A stretch of 64,000 nucleotides of DNA from Perilla frutescens (lineage: Eukaryota > Streptophyta > Magnoliopsida > Lamiales > Lamiaceae), in assembly GCA_026008535.1 (NCBI GenBank), contig BRKX01000018.1, positions 44,385,588 through 44,449,587 on the forward strand, in the 5' to 3' direction. Under the pieces are notes generated by a model. The model was not told the origin of the DNA. It saw nothing but the letters and a program-made list of their open reading frames with translations, and did not search any database. Both the position numbers and the translations under genes were made by a program. This document shows, one piece after another, positions 34,049-45,994 of the stretch; within the stretch, counting starts at the first letter, position 1, and every line of letters starts with the position of its first letter.

Positions 34049-36468
34049 TGTAAAACCCCAGATTTTTGAATTATGATTAGAAGATTTTTAATAGTAATTA
34101 ATTAGTTAAGGAAGAAATTTAAATAAGGTTTAAGTGAAGTCAGATGTCAATCACGACTTTAAGGGTTAATTTTCGTGAAATCGTGTTTTTCGAAATTTTG
34201 ATCTTAACTCTGTTTTGGTCAAACTTGATCTCGTTAGAAAGGTTTTAACTCAAGGAGTGTGTTAGTGTTCCCAGAATTTTATTCTGATGTCGTTTGAGTT
34301 CCCGGTGATGAAAAATGTATTTAAAGGGTGAATGAATATTAACTTTTGCGTGCGTTCGTGTTTTATGAAATTTACGGAATCCTCCTCTTTGATCTGAGTC
34401 TTATTCTATCAGGCCCCTCTTATGGGAAATGACTCAAGGGATCCGTTCCCGTTCACGGATTTCCATTCTGAGGTCAATCGAACGCTCGGTAGTAAAATCT
34501 GTCAGTTTGAGTGAATAGTAAAAAGTAATTTCAAAAAAGGAATCTTGGCTCGTTTTTCTTCTAACGACCTCGTCTTCATCACGAGTCAAGTTGGTTCACT
34601 AGTATTCAAGCTAATCAGCCTTCCTATATTTTCGGATTTTGTGTCTTAGGTCATGGGAGAAATTACCAAGTATTGCCTTAACCAAACTCTCGATCGATCG
34701 TTTTGATGTCCGTAAGAGACGCATGGACCGTGCGCTCAAAACTGCTGAGCGCACGGCCCGTGCAGAGATACTCTAGGAGAGCTGGGAGTGGCGCACGGAC
34801 CGTGCACTGAATTTTTCCGACCGCACGGCCCGTGCGGGGGTCTCTGGAAAGAGAACTCTTCCCAAAATTATTCCGATACGGCCCGTGCACTCATACCTTC
34901 TTTCCGCTTAGCCCGTGCAAGGGTTGTTCGACCCATTTGAGCTTTGAAGTGTGTTCTAAATTCGAATCTTTCAAACCCTCATATTTTTAAAGGTTCTAAA
35001 GTTGTACAATCTATGTTTAAGTTCTAGTTAAGTGTATATAAGTTGGATATTGTTTAATTTCATGATTAGTAGTTAGAAATCTTCGAAGGAGGCCGCTAAG
35101 TCGATGATTTAACTTTTGTAGGAGGAAGTGAGCCTCGTGGAAACTCAAAGAAGGATCATTAGCTCGTTGCTTCATCTTCTGCTCAGTGATCGAGGTGGGT
35201 AAATCTATACTCATCTAAAAGTTTGAGCTAATAAGCTCTAGAAGCATTTAGGGCAAATGAGATATCCAATAAAATATTTTGCTCTGCTTGATTGATCTCT
35301 GTACAAGGAAGGAAGGAAAGGAAATATCATGTGTTATTTGAGCTCTCGAGCATGTTTAGAAATGCTAGAAGTGTTAAGTATTGATTTTGCTTAGCATGAG
35401 ATATTATAATTATCTTTAGTTGCAATTCGTGTTTATTTACGTTCATTTCTTGGTTTTTGAATGTTGTATTTTGCTAAGCTTCGAATAGTTAAAAGGACTG
35501 CCTTCTAAGGTTAGGGATAAATCCCTCATAGGATGTGATCATGCTAAAGTAAGGATTAGCCCCCCTAGATGTTGCTCTAGGATTGGTTTTGCTAGCAATG
35601 ATTAAGGAAGGAAGGAACTTAGTATTTTGCTTAAGTAGGAATTTGAGCTCAGAGAACTTTGATCTTGATCGTTAAGTGAGTCACTGCTGGGTTTATCCAT
35701 CGCAAACTCGTAAGGATACTCGAGGTAACCCCTATTATGTCCTAAGGCATGCCTAAGGGTGCAGTTGACATCAGGTTTGAGCTAGGATGGGCCTAAAAGA
35801 AAAGAAAAGGTTTTACAGATATGGAGAGAGCTTTTGCGTTTTGCTCTCCAGATACCGTCAGTTGATTATTGGATATCTTAAGGTTTATTAAAGTGTTTTA
35901 TTAAAACCCACTGAGTACATTAGTGCTCACGCCCCCTCTTTTCAAATGTTTTCAGGTTGAGATGCTGAGGATGTTGGTGGATGTGGATGTGGGTTGACTA
36001 CCAAGATTGTTTTGCTATAGTTTAAGTTTCTTTTTGAAATCCCATGATGTTTCTGCTACTCTGTTACACTCTTTATAATTCCTAAGTTCTATTATGCTTA
36101 TCGAGCTTCTATGAATATTCCCCAGACATGATTATCTGTATATATAAGTGATGCATATTCAGTTTTATTCATGCTTCTCGAGTATATATTCCTTTCGCCT
36201 ATGAAGAGGCTTGTGCACGTTGATATTTGTTTATTCGCTTTGACCTATGAATGGGTCTATGCTTGTTGGTATCTGATTAGTTAGACGTTTTATCCCGCTA
36301 AAGCATGTTTCCTTCTTAATCGAGTAAACCTGAGTATCGTCGCCTATCTTTCAAAAGTATATCTTTATTCTTAAACCCTCTTTGTTAATCTTCCATCTTT
36401 ATTCGTTAACCCCTTAATAACACCTCGTCCCTATTCGTTAATCCCTATCTCGGGACCGGGCTGTTACA
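34049..36468 (+). repeat. 3' LTR of the Gypsy element (2420 bp)
   Basis: Starts TGTAAAACCCCAGATTTTTG and ends GGGCTGTTACA. Relative to the 5' LTR it has lost 767 bp at the GTCAT/ATGGGAG junction (near 34654), with a 2-bp microhomology, removing the TATA-box region. It carries the palindromic cluster at 34718-34920. Confidence 0.9.
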
Positions 36469-36775
36469 ATACCGTTACAATGGTATATGCCGAACTAACA
36501 GTATATACCGTACCTACGGTATATACCGATACAACGGTATATATCGAATTAACGGTACATACCTTAAAAATTTGGTATACTGTCGGTATCGGTATACGCC
36601 GGTATACCTCGATTTTTAAAATTCTCTACCGTTACCTTATCAAAAAATCTCAGTACGGTATCATACCTTACTGAAAATATCGGTATACCTTAAAGTTCGA
36701 TATTCCGATATTTTTTCCGGTATGATAAGTATAGTATAATGATATAACGGTATTTTTCCTCAACCCTATTTTAGA
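36469..36775. mobile_element. hAT-like element, right part
   Basis: It resumes after the ATACC target duplication. Many GGTATATACC/GGTATACC motifs in both orientations occur up to AACGGTATTTTTCCTCAACC and CTA. Read inward this end is TAGGGTTGAGG, a hAT-type terminus starting TAGGG. Confidence 0.6.
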
Positions 36776-38472
36776 CCCAAACACCAATAAGTTGAAGAAA
36801 CTAGATATTTTATGATTAAAAAAAATGTAGCAGTTAGATTTGCGAGTTTTGAAGTGCGGAAAATTCGCATACCAACCCCAATTAATTCATATGAATACAT
36901 ACTTAAATTCACTCATCCATATATAAAAATGAGAGATGTTGAATTCCAAATTCAATTGTATAAATAAAAGCAAAAAAATTGACCAGACTTAGAAACTTCG
37001 GATATCACATGATAATATTTTATTAATTATAATTCAAAATAATTTTATTAAGAGTTTAATAATTTGGAGCATATAATGTAATTTACCCTTATTTTTTCAA
37101 CGGCATAGCTAAATAAACCATGATTATTTTATTTTTCTTCTTCTTGTTATTTTTTTTTTTACGCCACGAGTCACGACTACTAAACGGTGGCCGCCTAATA
37201 ATTGACCGAGTTACACTTGCAGGAATAAGAGAATAAAATAAAATAAACAATATAATATCTGTTGAAACTGCAAGGCGTATCGCGACCAAATTGTGAAAAT
37301 ATTTTTTTGAGAAAATTGAACCCAAAAATATTGCATCATTGAATTGAAGTGCAGATGCATGAAGAAAAAAGTAAACAAAACAAAGATAGTCGATATGTTG
37401 ATGTTGAGCAGTTCTACTTTCATAATCATAATCTTATATGTATAATTATTATAAATGTGTACTGCATATATATACACATTCACAAATGTTGGAAATAGTA
37501 TAATTTGAACGAATGTATGTTTAATTAATTGTGTTTAGTTGTCTTGCAACTTATAATTTCATGCATCATTTATATTAGATGGTACTAAGTGTATGTCCGT
37601 ATATTTTTCATTCTCATTCTTTATTATTAATTGTATCACATTTAAAAATTAATTAAAATTTACTTAAAATTTACATACGCTCACTTTAAATTCAAACATA
37701 ACTGGGTTTCATATTTTTTTAGTTCTATATTTGTGTATTTTTTTTTTGTTTATAATTTATTCTAATTCTCATTTTGGGTCTTGTAAAGTTTTTTTTTTTT
37801 TTTTGCATTTATGATGTGGCGGTTGTGTGATGATTAAGGGATATATGAAATTAATTGGGGCTAAATTACAAATCAATAACTATTTAAAATACTAAGTAGG
37901 TTTGGTGCTAGGGTGATTGGCTCACACCTCTGCTTTAGCAACATATAAGAATTTTCAATTTTGTATACATCCCAAATTTAACTAAGTAAAATACGAGGAA
38001 TAGCCAACCACTCGTAAGTTCATGGTGAAAAAGATGTTGATAAAAAAAAAAGCCAAAACCGTGAAATATATGTGTGCAATATTTTTTATAAACACCATCA
38101 ATAAAATACGAGCTTAACAATGGTAAAATAATATTAATTTTGAATTTGAAAATATAATTTTAGTTTATAATTAAGAAAAATATTGCAAAAAACCTAACAA
38201 TTCAACTTTTTTAGGAATAAAAAAAGGATCAAATGTCGTTTGGTTATGTCTAAGACAATAAGTTTTTTGCTCTAAAAATGTTCTCAAAGGTGTATAGGAA
38301 TAATACCACCAAAAATAAATGTTGGAAGAATGTATATGTCTTTGGATAAGTGATGGAGATGTTTGCCAAATTGCCTTAAATGAAAATATGATTCATAGCT
38401 CATAGGCGTTCCTTATGTAATTAATTAATATATATAAAAAAAAAAAAAGAAATGAAACATGTCTAGTAAGAA
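36776..38472. other. AT-rich intergenic DNA
   Basis: Homopolymer runs and short frames (37089-37325, 37211-37483, 37935-38120, all minus strand) are present without recognisable protein motifs. Confidence 0.5.
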
Positions 38473-40436
38473 CTAATATTACATCCCGGTGTGATGCACG
38501 GTATCGCACGGTGAGAGATATATAAATAATTTTTACAAATTAATAAAAGAATTAAATTATAATTAAATAATTAATAAAAACAATCATAAAATGAGTACAT
38601 ACATAATATATAATGTTTTATTCAAATTTTGTTCGCTGTTTTATTGGCAGACATCTCATATCAACTAATAATTTTTCCTTCATTGTGTCCAATAAAACAA
38701 ATGTTATAATTGGAATCATTTATAATTTTAGCCACAATGAGCTAAATTAAGAAGAAAAAAGACACATCTGTAAAAACACATTAAAGAAAATTATTATAAT
38801 ATATACATTTTTGTCATGCCTCCAGACTATGTGAAGTGAATAGGACATTATCGTGGGAGAGTTGTTATGGCTTGAACAACGCTTCCACAATTTGAATAAT
38901 ATTTCATCATCATCCTTTTATTTGTAGAGAACAACACATCAAACTAACATAAAAATTAAATTAATTACTTTATGCTAAATAAAATTATTAATAATTTATA
39001 TACTAACATAAATTAATTACGTTAAATTTAGCAATAAAATGTGTGAAAATATTTTATTTATTCAATGGCCAAACATTTCATATAAAAATACGGTTAAAAA
39101 TAAACTACTTTAGATTTAACTATTTAAAAATATTAATATATTTAAATTTGAAATCTTGAATGTGTATCTAAATTTTGGAGTTCAAATAAATTTATTTGAA
39201 TTTTTAATATATTTAATTAAAAAAACAAAATATTTCAATCATCTTTTCTGAAATGATGACTTGGTTTGATCATGCTTCCTGCTAGGCTATACGTTTCAAG
39301 TTACATTCCTCCTAAAGAAAATCTATTTTCTTTAAAATTTTAATTTAATATTAAATGAATAGAATCACATACTTATATTTGATCTCAGTTGAAAGATTGA
39401 GAAAACATGTTATAATTACATTGTTGAGCCCTACCATATATATATATATATGTATATATGTATATATTTAATCTCTAACAATATTGGTTGCTTCATTGAC
39501 ATGGTATAAAATTAGATTAAAATGTTAAAATATTAAAGACATAATTGATTAAAATATATTTAAGATATTTAAAACTACAAATTTATATATATATATATAT
39601 GTATATATATAATTTCAAGACTTTAGTATATTTACTCAAACTATTTAATTTATTTTATTAAAAAATTATAATTTGTTCATTCAAAAACATATTTAGTGGG
39701 TTCTTGAATTTGGGACAATTTTAGTTTGAGGAATTAAAATTTATGAGAGTTAATTGTTTTTAATATATATTTCATATAATTGAAATTGTAAATATAAAAA
39801 TATTTAAATTTAAAAATATATTTATTTTTTAATATATTTAATTGACTTAAAAAAATTAAAATCTTTAAATTGAAATATAGTTAATATTAATATACTAATT
39901 AAATTGGATAATTACAATTGATATCTTTAGGAAGGTTAAAAAATGTGCGAAAATTTATTGTTGAGAGCCTTACGATTTATAGTCTGTTCGTGCATAATAA
40001 TATTTGTTTGTCATCAATATCAGACATATTAAATCTTAAAAATCAAAATACACAAAGTTTAAATGTTTAATAGATTAGAATATATTTAAAATTAGAAAGT
40101 TAAATGTATTTAAAATTTCAGATTTAAATATATTGATTTGAATTTTATAATATATTTAATTAAAAATGTAAAATAATATTGTGTGTTCATGTAAAATAAT
40201 ATATGTTTGGTTATTCGACATGGCATAAAATTAGTTAAAAAATAAAATGTATGATATTTAATTATTTAAACTATATTTTATATATTAAAATTTCAAACTT
40301 ACAATTGAAATATATTTATTTTACATTTTTTAATATATTTAAATAAAAATTGAATATTTAAATTTAAAATATATTTAATATTGAACTTCTAAAATCATAT
40401 ATTTATACTCTATCTCAGCTGAAAGACCGAGAAAGT
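38473..40436 (-). mobile_element. Decayed Helitron, 3' end and repetitive body
   Basis: The minus-strand terminus reads CCGTGCATCACACCGG hairpin, then GATGTAATATTAG with T following. Its interior has recurring blocks with CTCAGTTGAAAGATTGAGAA and ACGATTTATAGTCTGTTCGTG. The same blocks occur inverted in the Helitron at 50473-53346 (for example GAGGCTCAATCTTTCAACC near 52302), so both belong to one family. The 5' end was not fixed; a TC start near 41203 is possible. Confidence 0.5.
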
Positions 40437-40536
40437 TGCGAGAATACCATTTTTTGGTCTAAGAATGCAATTTTAAATTTTTTATAAGTATTGAGTTTTT
40501 CTAATGGGTGTGTATATGGTGTGCACGTGCCCAATT

Positions 40537-40539
<3 letters not shown>

Positions 40540-40601
<62 letters not shown>
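40540..40601. repeat. (AT)n microsatellite
   Basis: About 31 uninterrupted dinucleotide repeats. The reading frame across it is meaningless. Confidence 0.95.
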
Positions 40602-40602
<1 letters not shown>

Positions 40603-41098
40603 GGCCGCCGCACCCAAGTATCCCTCTTAAAATTTATTGTAAAATTTAATTACCATCATTTGAACATTTTAATAAAAAAATATCAAGCATTTTAATATTT
40701 ACAATTTAATTCTCAATGTTTATACATTTTTAACGTACATGATGTAACATTTTTGGCAAAAATGAATTTCCAATCGATTTTGGACAACTTCACTCTCGAG
40801 TAATCAAGACTACCTATGTGACTAAATGACATTTTGCCAAAAACAAATAATTATAATCTAAATGACATTTTTTGGTTAAAAATGTTGGGTTATTTTTAGG
40901 GTATCATTATGGGTTGTCAAAATTAACATGAAAATAATTATATGGTATCATTATGGAATACAAAAATTATGTAATTAATAATAGAAATATGTAATTAAAT
41001 TAGCATGTTATCATAAAAATTATCTAATAAATTATAACAATGCATATTTACTAAAATAACCTTGCAATGAATGGTGAAAAAAAAGGCATGCAAAACTC

Positions 41099-41147
<49 letters not shown>

Positions 41148-41601
41148 GGATTTTCTCACTTAAATTCGTCGTTTCACCGCAACAATTGCAAATATATATG
41201 TATATAGATTACATACGTGAGTGAATTAGTCCAACTGAATATAATTTGTGTCCTAGATTTTCTCATGAACACACGTGAAAATTTTTAGCAATATTATTTT
41301 GCAAATATAATATTATTTCTCTTTCAGCCCAAATATATATTTTTTTTCTCAATTGAATTTTTAAATGTCAAGTTGTATTTGTTTCATAGTTTTGCAATGC
41401 TAAAGAAAACTACTTATCTCATTTTAGTATATAATTGATGAATAATATTTAATAACGCAAGTCATCTATTTTTTGGTTTAAATTGATTAAAAAATTACAA
41501 CCTCAAGACCATGCATTATTTTAGATTTAAGAAATAAATAAATATAAAATGTGTTAACAAACAAAACAAGCTTCTAATTGTCCAACAATTACAAACTACA
41601 G
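40602..41601. other. AT-rich intergenic DNA
   Basis: It includes another (AT)n run at about 41103-41144. No coding or RNA signal was seen. Confidence 0.5.
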
Positions 41602-41844
41602 TACATTATTCTAGAAAAAAAATACAAACAATACTTATCATATTTCAAAATAAATAAAATGCTAAGACTACAGGTGGTAAAAGATAAAACTATTGATGTG
41701 ACCAAAACTTTCCATTGAATAGAAAGGAAAAGTCTACAAATAGTTTTAATTAATAAATAATAATTCATTTTCAATTTATAGGGTTTAATTAATTATGTTC
41801 TCCATCAATGGCGGCTACCATTAGCATCTTCGTCTCCATCTTCA
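41602..41844. repeat. 243-bp tandem segment, first copy (empty site)
   Basis: It is repeated from 41845 onward; the second copy is split by the 3.9-kb insertion and resumes at 45797-45994. This copy reads through the same position uninterrupted (CAAAATAAATAAAATGCTAA), so it records the sequence before insertion. Confidence 0.9.
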
Positions 41845-42275
41845 TACATTATTCTAGAAAAAAAAAATACAAACAATACTTATCATATTTCAAAATAAAT
41901 AAAGGGTGCTGTGGATTTTTCGACAAAAGCAAGTAAATTAAGGGAAAAAAAAAACAAGATTTAAAAAGTAGGAGTTTTATCGACACTTTGTACTTATTTT
42001 TTAAAAAATTGATGAGAAAGGTCCCACCAAATCAGCTTTTACACTGAAAACTGACAAGATTGTTAAGGTGCAGTAAAAGAAATAAATTCTTCCTTTTTGA
42101 ATTAATCCACCCCAACAACCCCAACACCCCACATACGTCCATTCTCTCTCCCCAAATTCAAAAGCTGTAAAAAAAAAACTCAAAACTTGCAAGAAGTAAC
42201 CGTTGTCGGCCGGCGTTAAAAAATAGTAGATCGGCGGTAAAAAGAGTAGGGGCGGCGCTCGAGAACACAACAAAA

Positions 42276-42860
42276 ATAATCGATGAATATTTTATTTTAA
42301 AAAAAAAATAATCGATGAATATTTTAAAAAATAATCGATGAAGTTTAAAAAATAATCGATGAATAGTTATATATTAATCGAGGAAAGCCTATATTAATCC
42401 TATACTAATCGATGACGTTTAAAAAATAATCGATGGATATTTTATTTTAAAAAAAAACTAATCGATGATTATTTAATTAATCGAGGAACATAAAAAACTA
42501 ATCGAGGAAGTTAATATTAATCGAGGAACCCAAAAAAAAAAATCGATGAATATTTAATTTAAAAAAAACTAATCGATGATTATCTAATTAATTTTAAAAA
42601 ACTAATCGAGGAAAGCCTCGATTAATTTAGTACTAATCGAGGAACTTTTTTAAACTAATCGAGGCTGTGTATATTAATCGAGGCTATGTAAAATATAATC
42701 GAGATAATTTTTAAAATTAATCGAGGCTATGTCAAAAATAATTTAAGCCCTGTCTAATAATCGATGCCTAGTAATTTAAGCCATGCCTATCAATTAAACC
42801 ATGTCTAATAATCGATGCCTAATAATTTAAGCCAAGTCTAATAATCGATGCCTAATAATT
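42276..42860 (+). repeat. TAATCGATG/TAATCGAGG array, plus orientation
   Basis: About 22 copies of a 9-10-bp core, TAATCGATG or TAATCGAGG, occur at irregular 18-35-bp spacing, separated by A/T-rich filler. The early part favours GATGAA/GAGGAA; the later part changes to TAATCGATGCCTAATAATTT. Confidence 0.9.
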
Positions 42861-42889
42861 TAAGCCATGTCTAATAATTTAATTCATGC

Positions 42890-44740
42890 CTATCGATTAA
42901 CTAACTAGGCCTCGATTAATATTAAAAATAGCCCTCGATTAACTATGCCTCCATTAACTTTCAATTGCCTCGATTAATATACACATAGCCTCGATTAATA
43001 TATATAGTGTATAGGTTGTATTAGGATTTCACATGTGAGAATCAATTTAATTATACTATACTGTATAGGTTGTTTTGAGATTTCATAATTGATAATCAAA
43101 TTGATCCTCACAAGTAAAATTCCGATACAACATATACACTATATTAAAATCAAATTGATTACACTATGGTGTGTAGATTTTATCGAGATTTCACTTGTGA
43201 GAATCAATTTGATTATACTATATAGTGTATAGGTTGTATTAGGATTTCACATGTGAAAAACAATTTAATTATACTATACTGTATAGATTGTTTTGAGATT
43301 TCATAATTGATAATCAAATTGATCCTCACAAGTAAAATTCCGATACAACATATACACTATATTAAAATCAAATTGATTACACTATGGTGTGTAGATTTTA
43401 TCGAGATTTCACTTGTGAGAATCAATTTGATTATACTATATAGTGTATAGATTGTATTAGAATTTCACATGTGAGAATCAATTTAATTATACTATATAGC
43501 ATCGATAGTTAGAATTAGTTGGATGTTAATAGCATCAATAGTTAGATGTTATTCTAATTAAATAGCCTCAATTGATTTTACAATCTCAGCCTCAATATTC
43601 ATCGATTAATGCCTTGAATTTAAGCCTCGATTATTTTACAATCTTCCTCGATTAAATTAAACTTATCATCGATTAACTCTAATGACCTCCATTAAATCTA
43701 AAAATGCCTCGATTACTTTACATTATTCCTCGATTGACTCTAATGGCCTCGATTAGTCTAGAAAATGTCCTCGACTAATTTTCAAATATCCTCGATTACT
43801 TCTAAGAGCCTCCATTAATTAGTTTTAACCTATACCTCGATTAATTTTAATCTATGCCTCGATTAATAGTAATTTCAATTATGCCTCTATAATTTAATAA
43901 GGTCCTCGATTAAGTTAAAAGGGTCACGATTACTAGTTCAAATATCCACGATTATTGCTAAAACAGGCATCAATTAATTTCAAAGAACCATCGATTACTT
44001 TAAAATTAACCTCGATTAATTTAACAAATTATTGAAAACAACAAATAATCAAAAAATAATCAAAACACATGCAATATAATCATTTCTTAACAACAAAATT
44101 GCTTAATGAAAGTTAGGTAAAGTTAAACGAAAGTTGCTTTTTAAAAATTATTCGTTATAACGAAAGTTGCTTTTCCAAAAAATTTTGTTATAACGATTGT
44201 TAGGTTAATTATTGTTAATAACGATGGTTAGTATAATGCTTAATAATGATGGTTAGTATATTTTATTATTATTATTATTAATGATAGTTAGTATAATATC
44301 TTAATCTACAATATTAAAAAAGGGCATCGATTCATACACTAATCAATTTAATCGATTAAAAAGGGTCATCGATTAATCTATAGTAATAAAAGAAAAGGTT
44401 CATCGAAAAATTCATCGATTAAATTATAAGTGAATTCGATTTATTCCTCGATTAAATTTTGGCTATCATCGATTATTCTATAATTTTCAACGATGAATAC
44501 TAAAGGGCATCGATTAAATTATAAGTGAATTCAATTTTTTCCTCGATTAAATTGTGGCTAACATCGATTACTCCTACATGCATCGATTAGTCTAACTACT
44601 TCATCGATTGGTAAAAAAATGCATCGATTAATTTAGAACAGCATATATTAATTCTTAGAGCCTCCACTAATTCTAAAAATTAACTAGATTAATTCTAATA
44701 GCCATGATTATAGTAAAAAACATGAAAATCATCAATATAT
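42890..44740 (-). repeat. CCTCGATTA/CATCGATTA array, inverted orientation
   Basis: The same core appears on the opposite strand more than 30 times as CCTCGATTA, CATCGATTA and variants. It is interrupted by a 218-bp tandem repeat (43003-43500) and a short stretch at 44040-44320 without the core. Confidence 0.9.
43003..43500. repeat. 218-bp tandem repeat inside the array
   Basis: TATAGTGTATAGGTTGTATT occurs at 43003 and 43221, and with one change at 43439. Two full copies and part of a third are present. Each unit itself contains inverted blocks (TTTCACATGTGAGAATCAA against GATTGATCCTCACAAGTAAA). Confidence 0.85.
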
Positions 44741-44861
44741 TACATTACAAATAAAAGGCTACGACATGCGTATCTCTCTCTGTCGTCTATTTTCAAATTA
44801 AATCTAACAACACATGCAATATATACAAACTAAGCTAAAAAATATGGAGACTAAGAAACTT

Positions 44862-45040
44862 ACCTTTGCAAATTGGTGGAAATTTGGGTGCACTTTCTTC
44901 GGATCTTCGCCCGGCTTGCTCCAAAAAATTTCTCCAACTCTTGCTCTTCTTAGTCGCTTGTATATCAATTATGATTGTATTGTGGTGTGAAATAGCATGG
45001 TAAATGAGCTCGGATGGTGCCTATTTATTCTAAATTTTAA
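44862..45040 (-). promoter_or_regulatory. Possible TATA box, first exon and 5' splice site
   Basis: On the minus strand AGAATAAATAGGC (about 45022-45034) resembles a TATA box. About 165 bp on, TTTGCAAAGGTAAGTTTC (about 44860-44877) is a strong 5' splice site. The segment is less AT-rich than the array. No long frame was found. If transcribed, the RNA would run into the inverted array. Inference only. Confidence 0.3.
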
Positions 45041-45295
45041 CCTACCTCTTTACAATACATTAAAAGCATGCACACCTTCCCCTTCTTTTCATTTAATGAA
45101 GTCACTAACCTTTGACATATTCGGTCCTACCTTCCCCATCTGTTCATTTAATGAAGCGAATGACCTTTCACATGTATTCACGATTAATGACATTCCTCTA
45201 GGCATTTTTAAAAAAATAATCGACGCTTTAAAAAAAATGACACAGTTTTAATAAAATAATCTATGCTTTTAAAAATTTGTGCGATGATTCTTAAA

Positions 45296-45615
45296 AATTA
45301 GTCAATGCTTCTTATAAAATAATAGATGCTCTTAATCGATGAACATTAAAATTAATTTATGCCTTACCAAAGTTAATCGATGAACTTACAACATAATCGA
45401 TGATGCTTACAAAGTTAATCGATGCTACAGGTGTGATTTTTTAAAATAACAGATGCCTTAGTTTTAACTAAATAATGGAGCCAATTTTTAATTTAATCGA
45501 TGCATTAGTTTTAACTAATTAAGGGAGACATTTTTTAAAATTAATCGATATATTTTTTAACTCTAAATCGATGCCACAAATTAATCGATGCTGACTCAAT
45601 AATAATCGAAAAATT
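45296..45615 (+). repeat. TAATCGATG array, plus orientation again
   Basis: Eight or nine copies such as TAATCGATGAAC and TAATCGATGCTAC near the right end of the insertion, facing as in the left array. Confidence 0.85.
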
Positions 45616-45994
45616 TTGAATTAGCCTTTCGGTCGTGCATTGTTTAAATAAAATACTGACAAGAATAGAGTGTGGCAGTGATTAGGTGTGGGACCAACTA
45701 TTTAATGGTACAAATTGCCTAACAAACTACCTATTTTTAAAAGTTGTTGTTTTTTTCCAAAAACTATTTACTTTGTCGAGAATTACCTATTTACACATAA
45801 ATAAAATGCTAAGACTACAGGTGGTGAAAGATAAAACTATTGATGTGACCAAAACTTTCCATTGAATAGAAAGGAAAAGTCTACAAATAGTTTTAATTAA
45901 TAAATAATAATTCATTTTCAATTTATAGGGTTTAATTAGTTATGTTCTCCATCAATGACGGATAGTACCATTAGCATCTTCGTCTCCATCTTCA

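Larger units (their letters stand above)
23413..36468 (+). mobile_element. Gypsy (chromovirus-like) LTR retrotransposon, 13 kb
   Basis: Two related LTRs starting TGTAAAACCCC and ending CTGTTACA bound an internal region with a primer-binding site, gag-pol and a polypurine tract. The target duplication ATACC is at 23408-23412 and 36469-36473. The insertion splits the hAT-like element. The pol order protease, RT, RNase H, integrase and a C-terminal chromodomain-like tail places it in Ty3/Gypsy, probably the Tekay/Del branch of chromoviruses (inferred). Coding parts have many stops and frameshifts, so it is not autonomous. The leader carries a foreign repeat insertion. Confidence 0.92.
41895..45805. 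mobile_element. Mutator-like insertion, 3893 bp, TSD ATAAATAAA
   Basis: Element 41904-45796 is flanked by ATAAATAAA at 41895-41903 and 45797-45805. The neighbouring unoccupied duplicate of the target proves the insertion. Ends are weakly inverted: left GGGTGCTGTGG with TTTTCGACAAAAGCAAGTAA, right (reverse strand) GTGTAAATAGG with ATTCTCGACAAAGTAAATAG. A 9-bp TSD is the Mutator hallmark. No transposase was seen, so it is non-autonomous. Most of its body is the orientation-switching microrepeat array listed separately. Confidence 0.8.

Noticed and set aside
40504..40695. Frame with an IYIYIY run
   Set aside because: Simply the (AT)n microsatellite in translation.
42001..42273. 90-residue minus-strand frame
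   Set aside because: No recognised domain; low-complexity and within the non-coding part of the Mutator-like element.
42276..44740. CRISPR-like array of short repeats
   Set aside because: Spacing is irregular, the filler is A/T-rich and not unique spacers, the orientation changes, and the setting is a plant nuclear genome.
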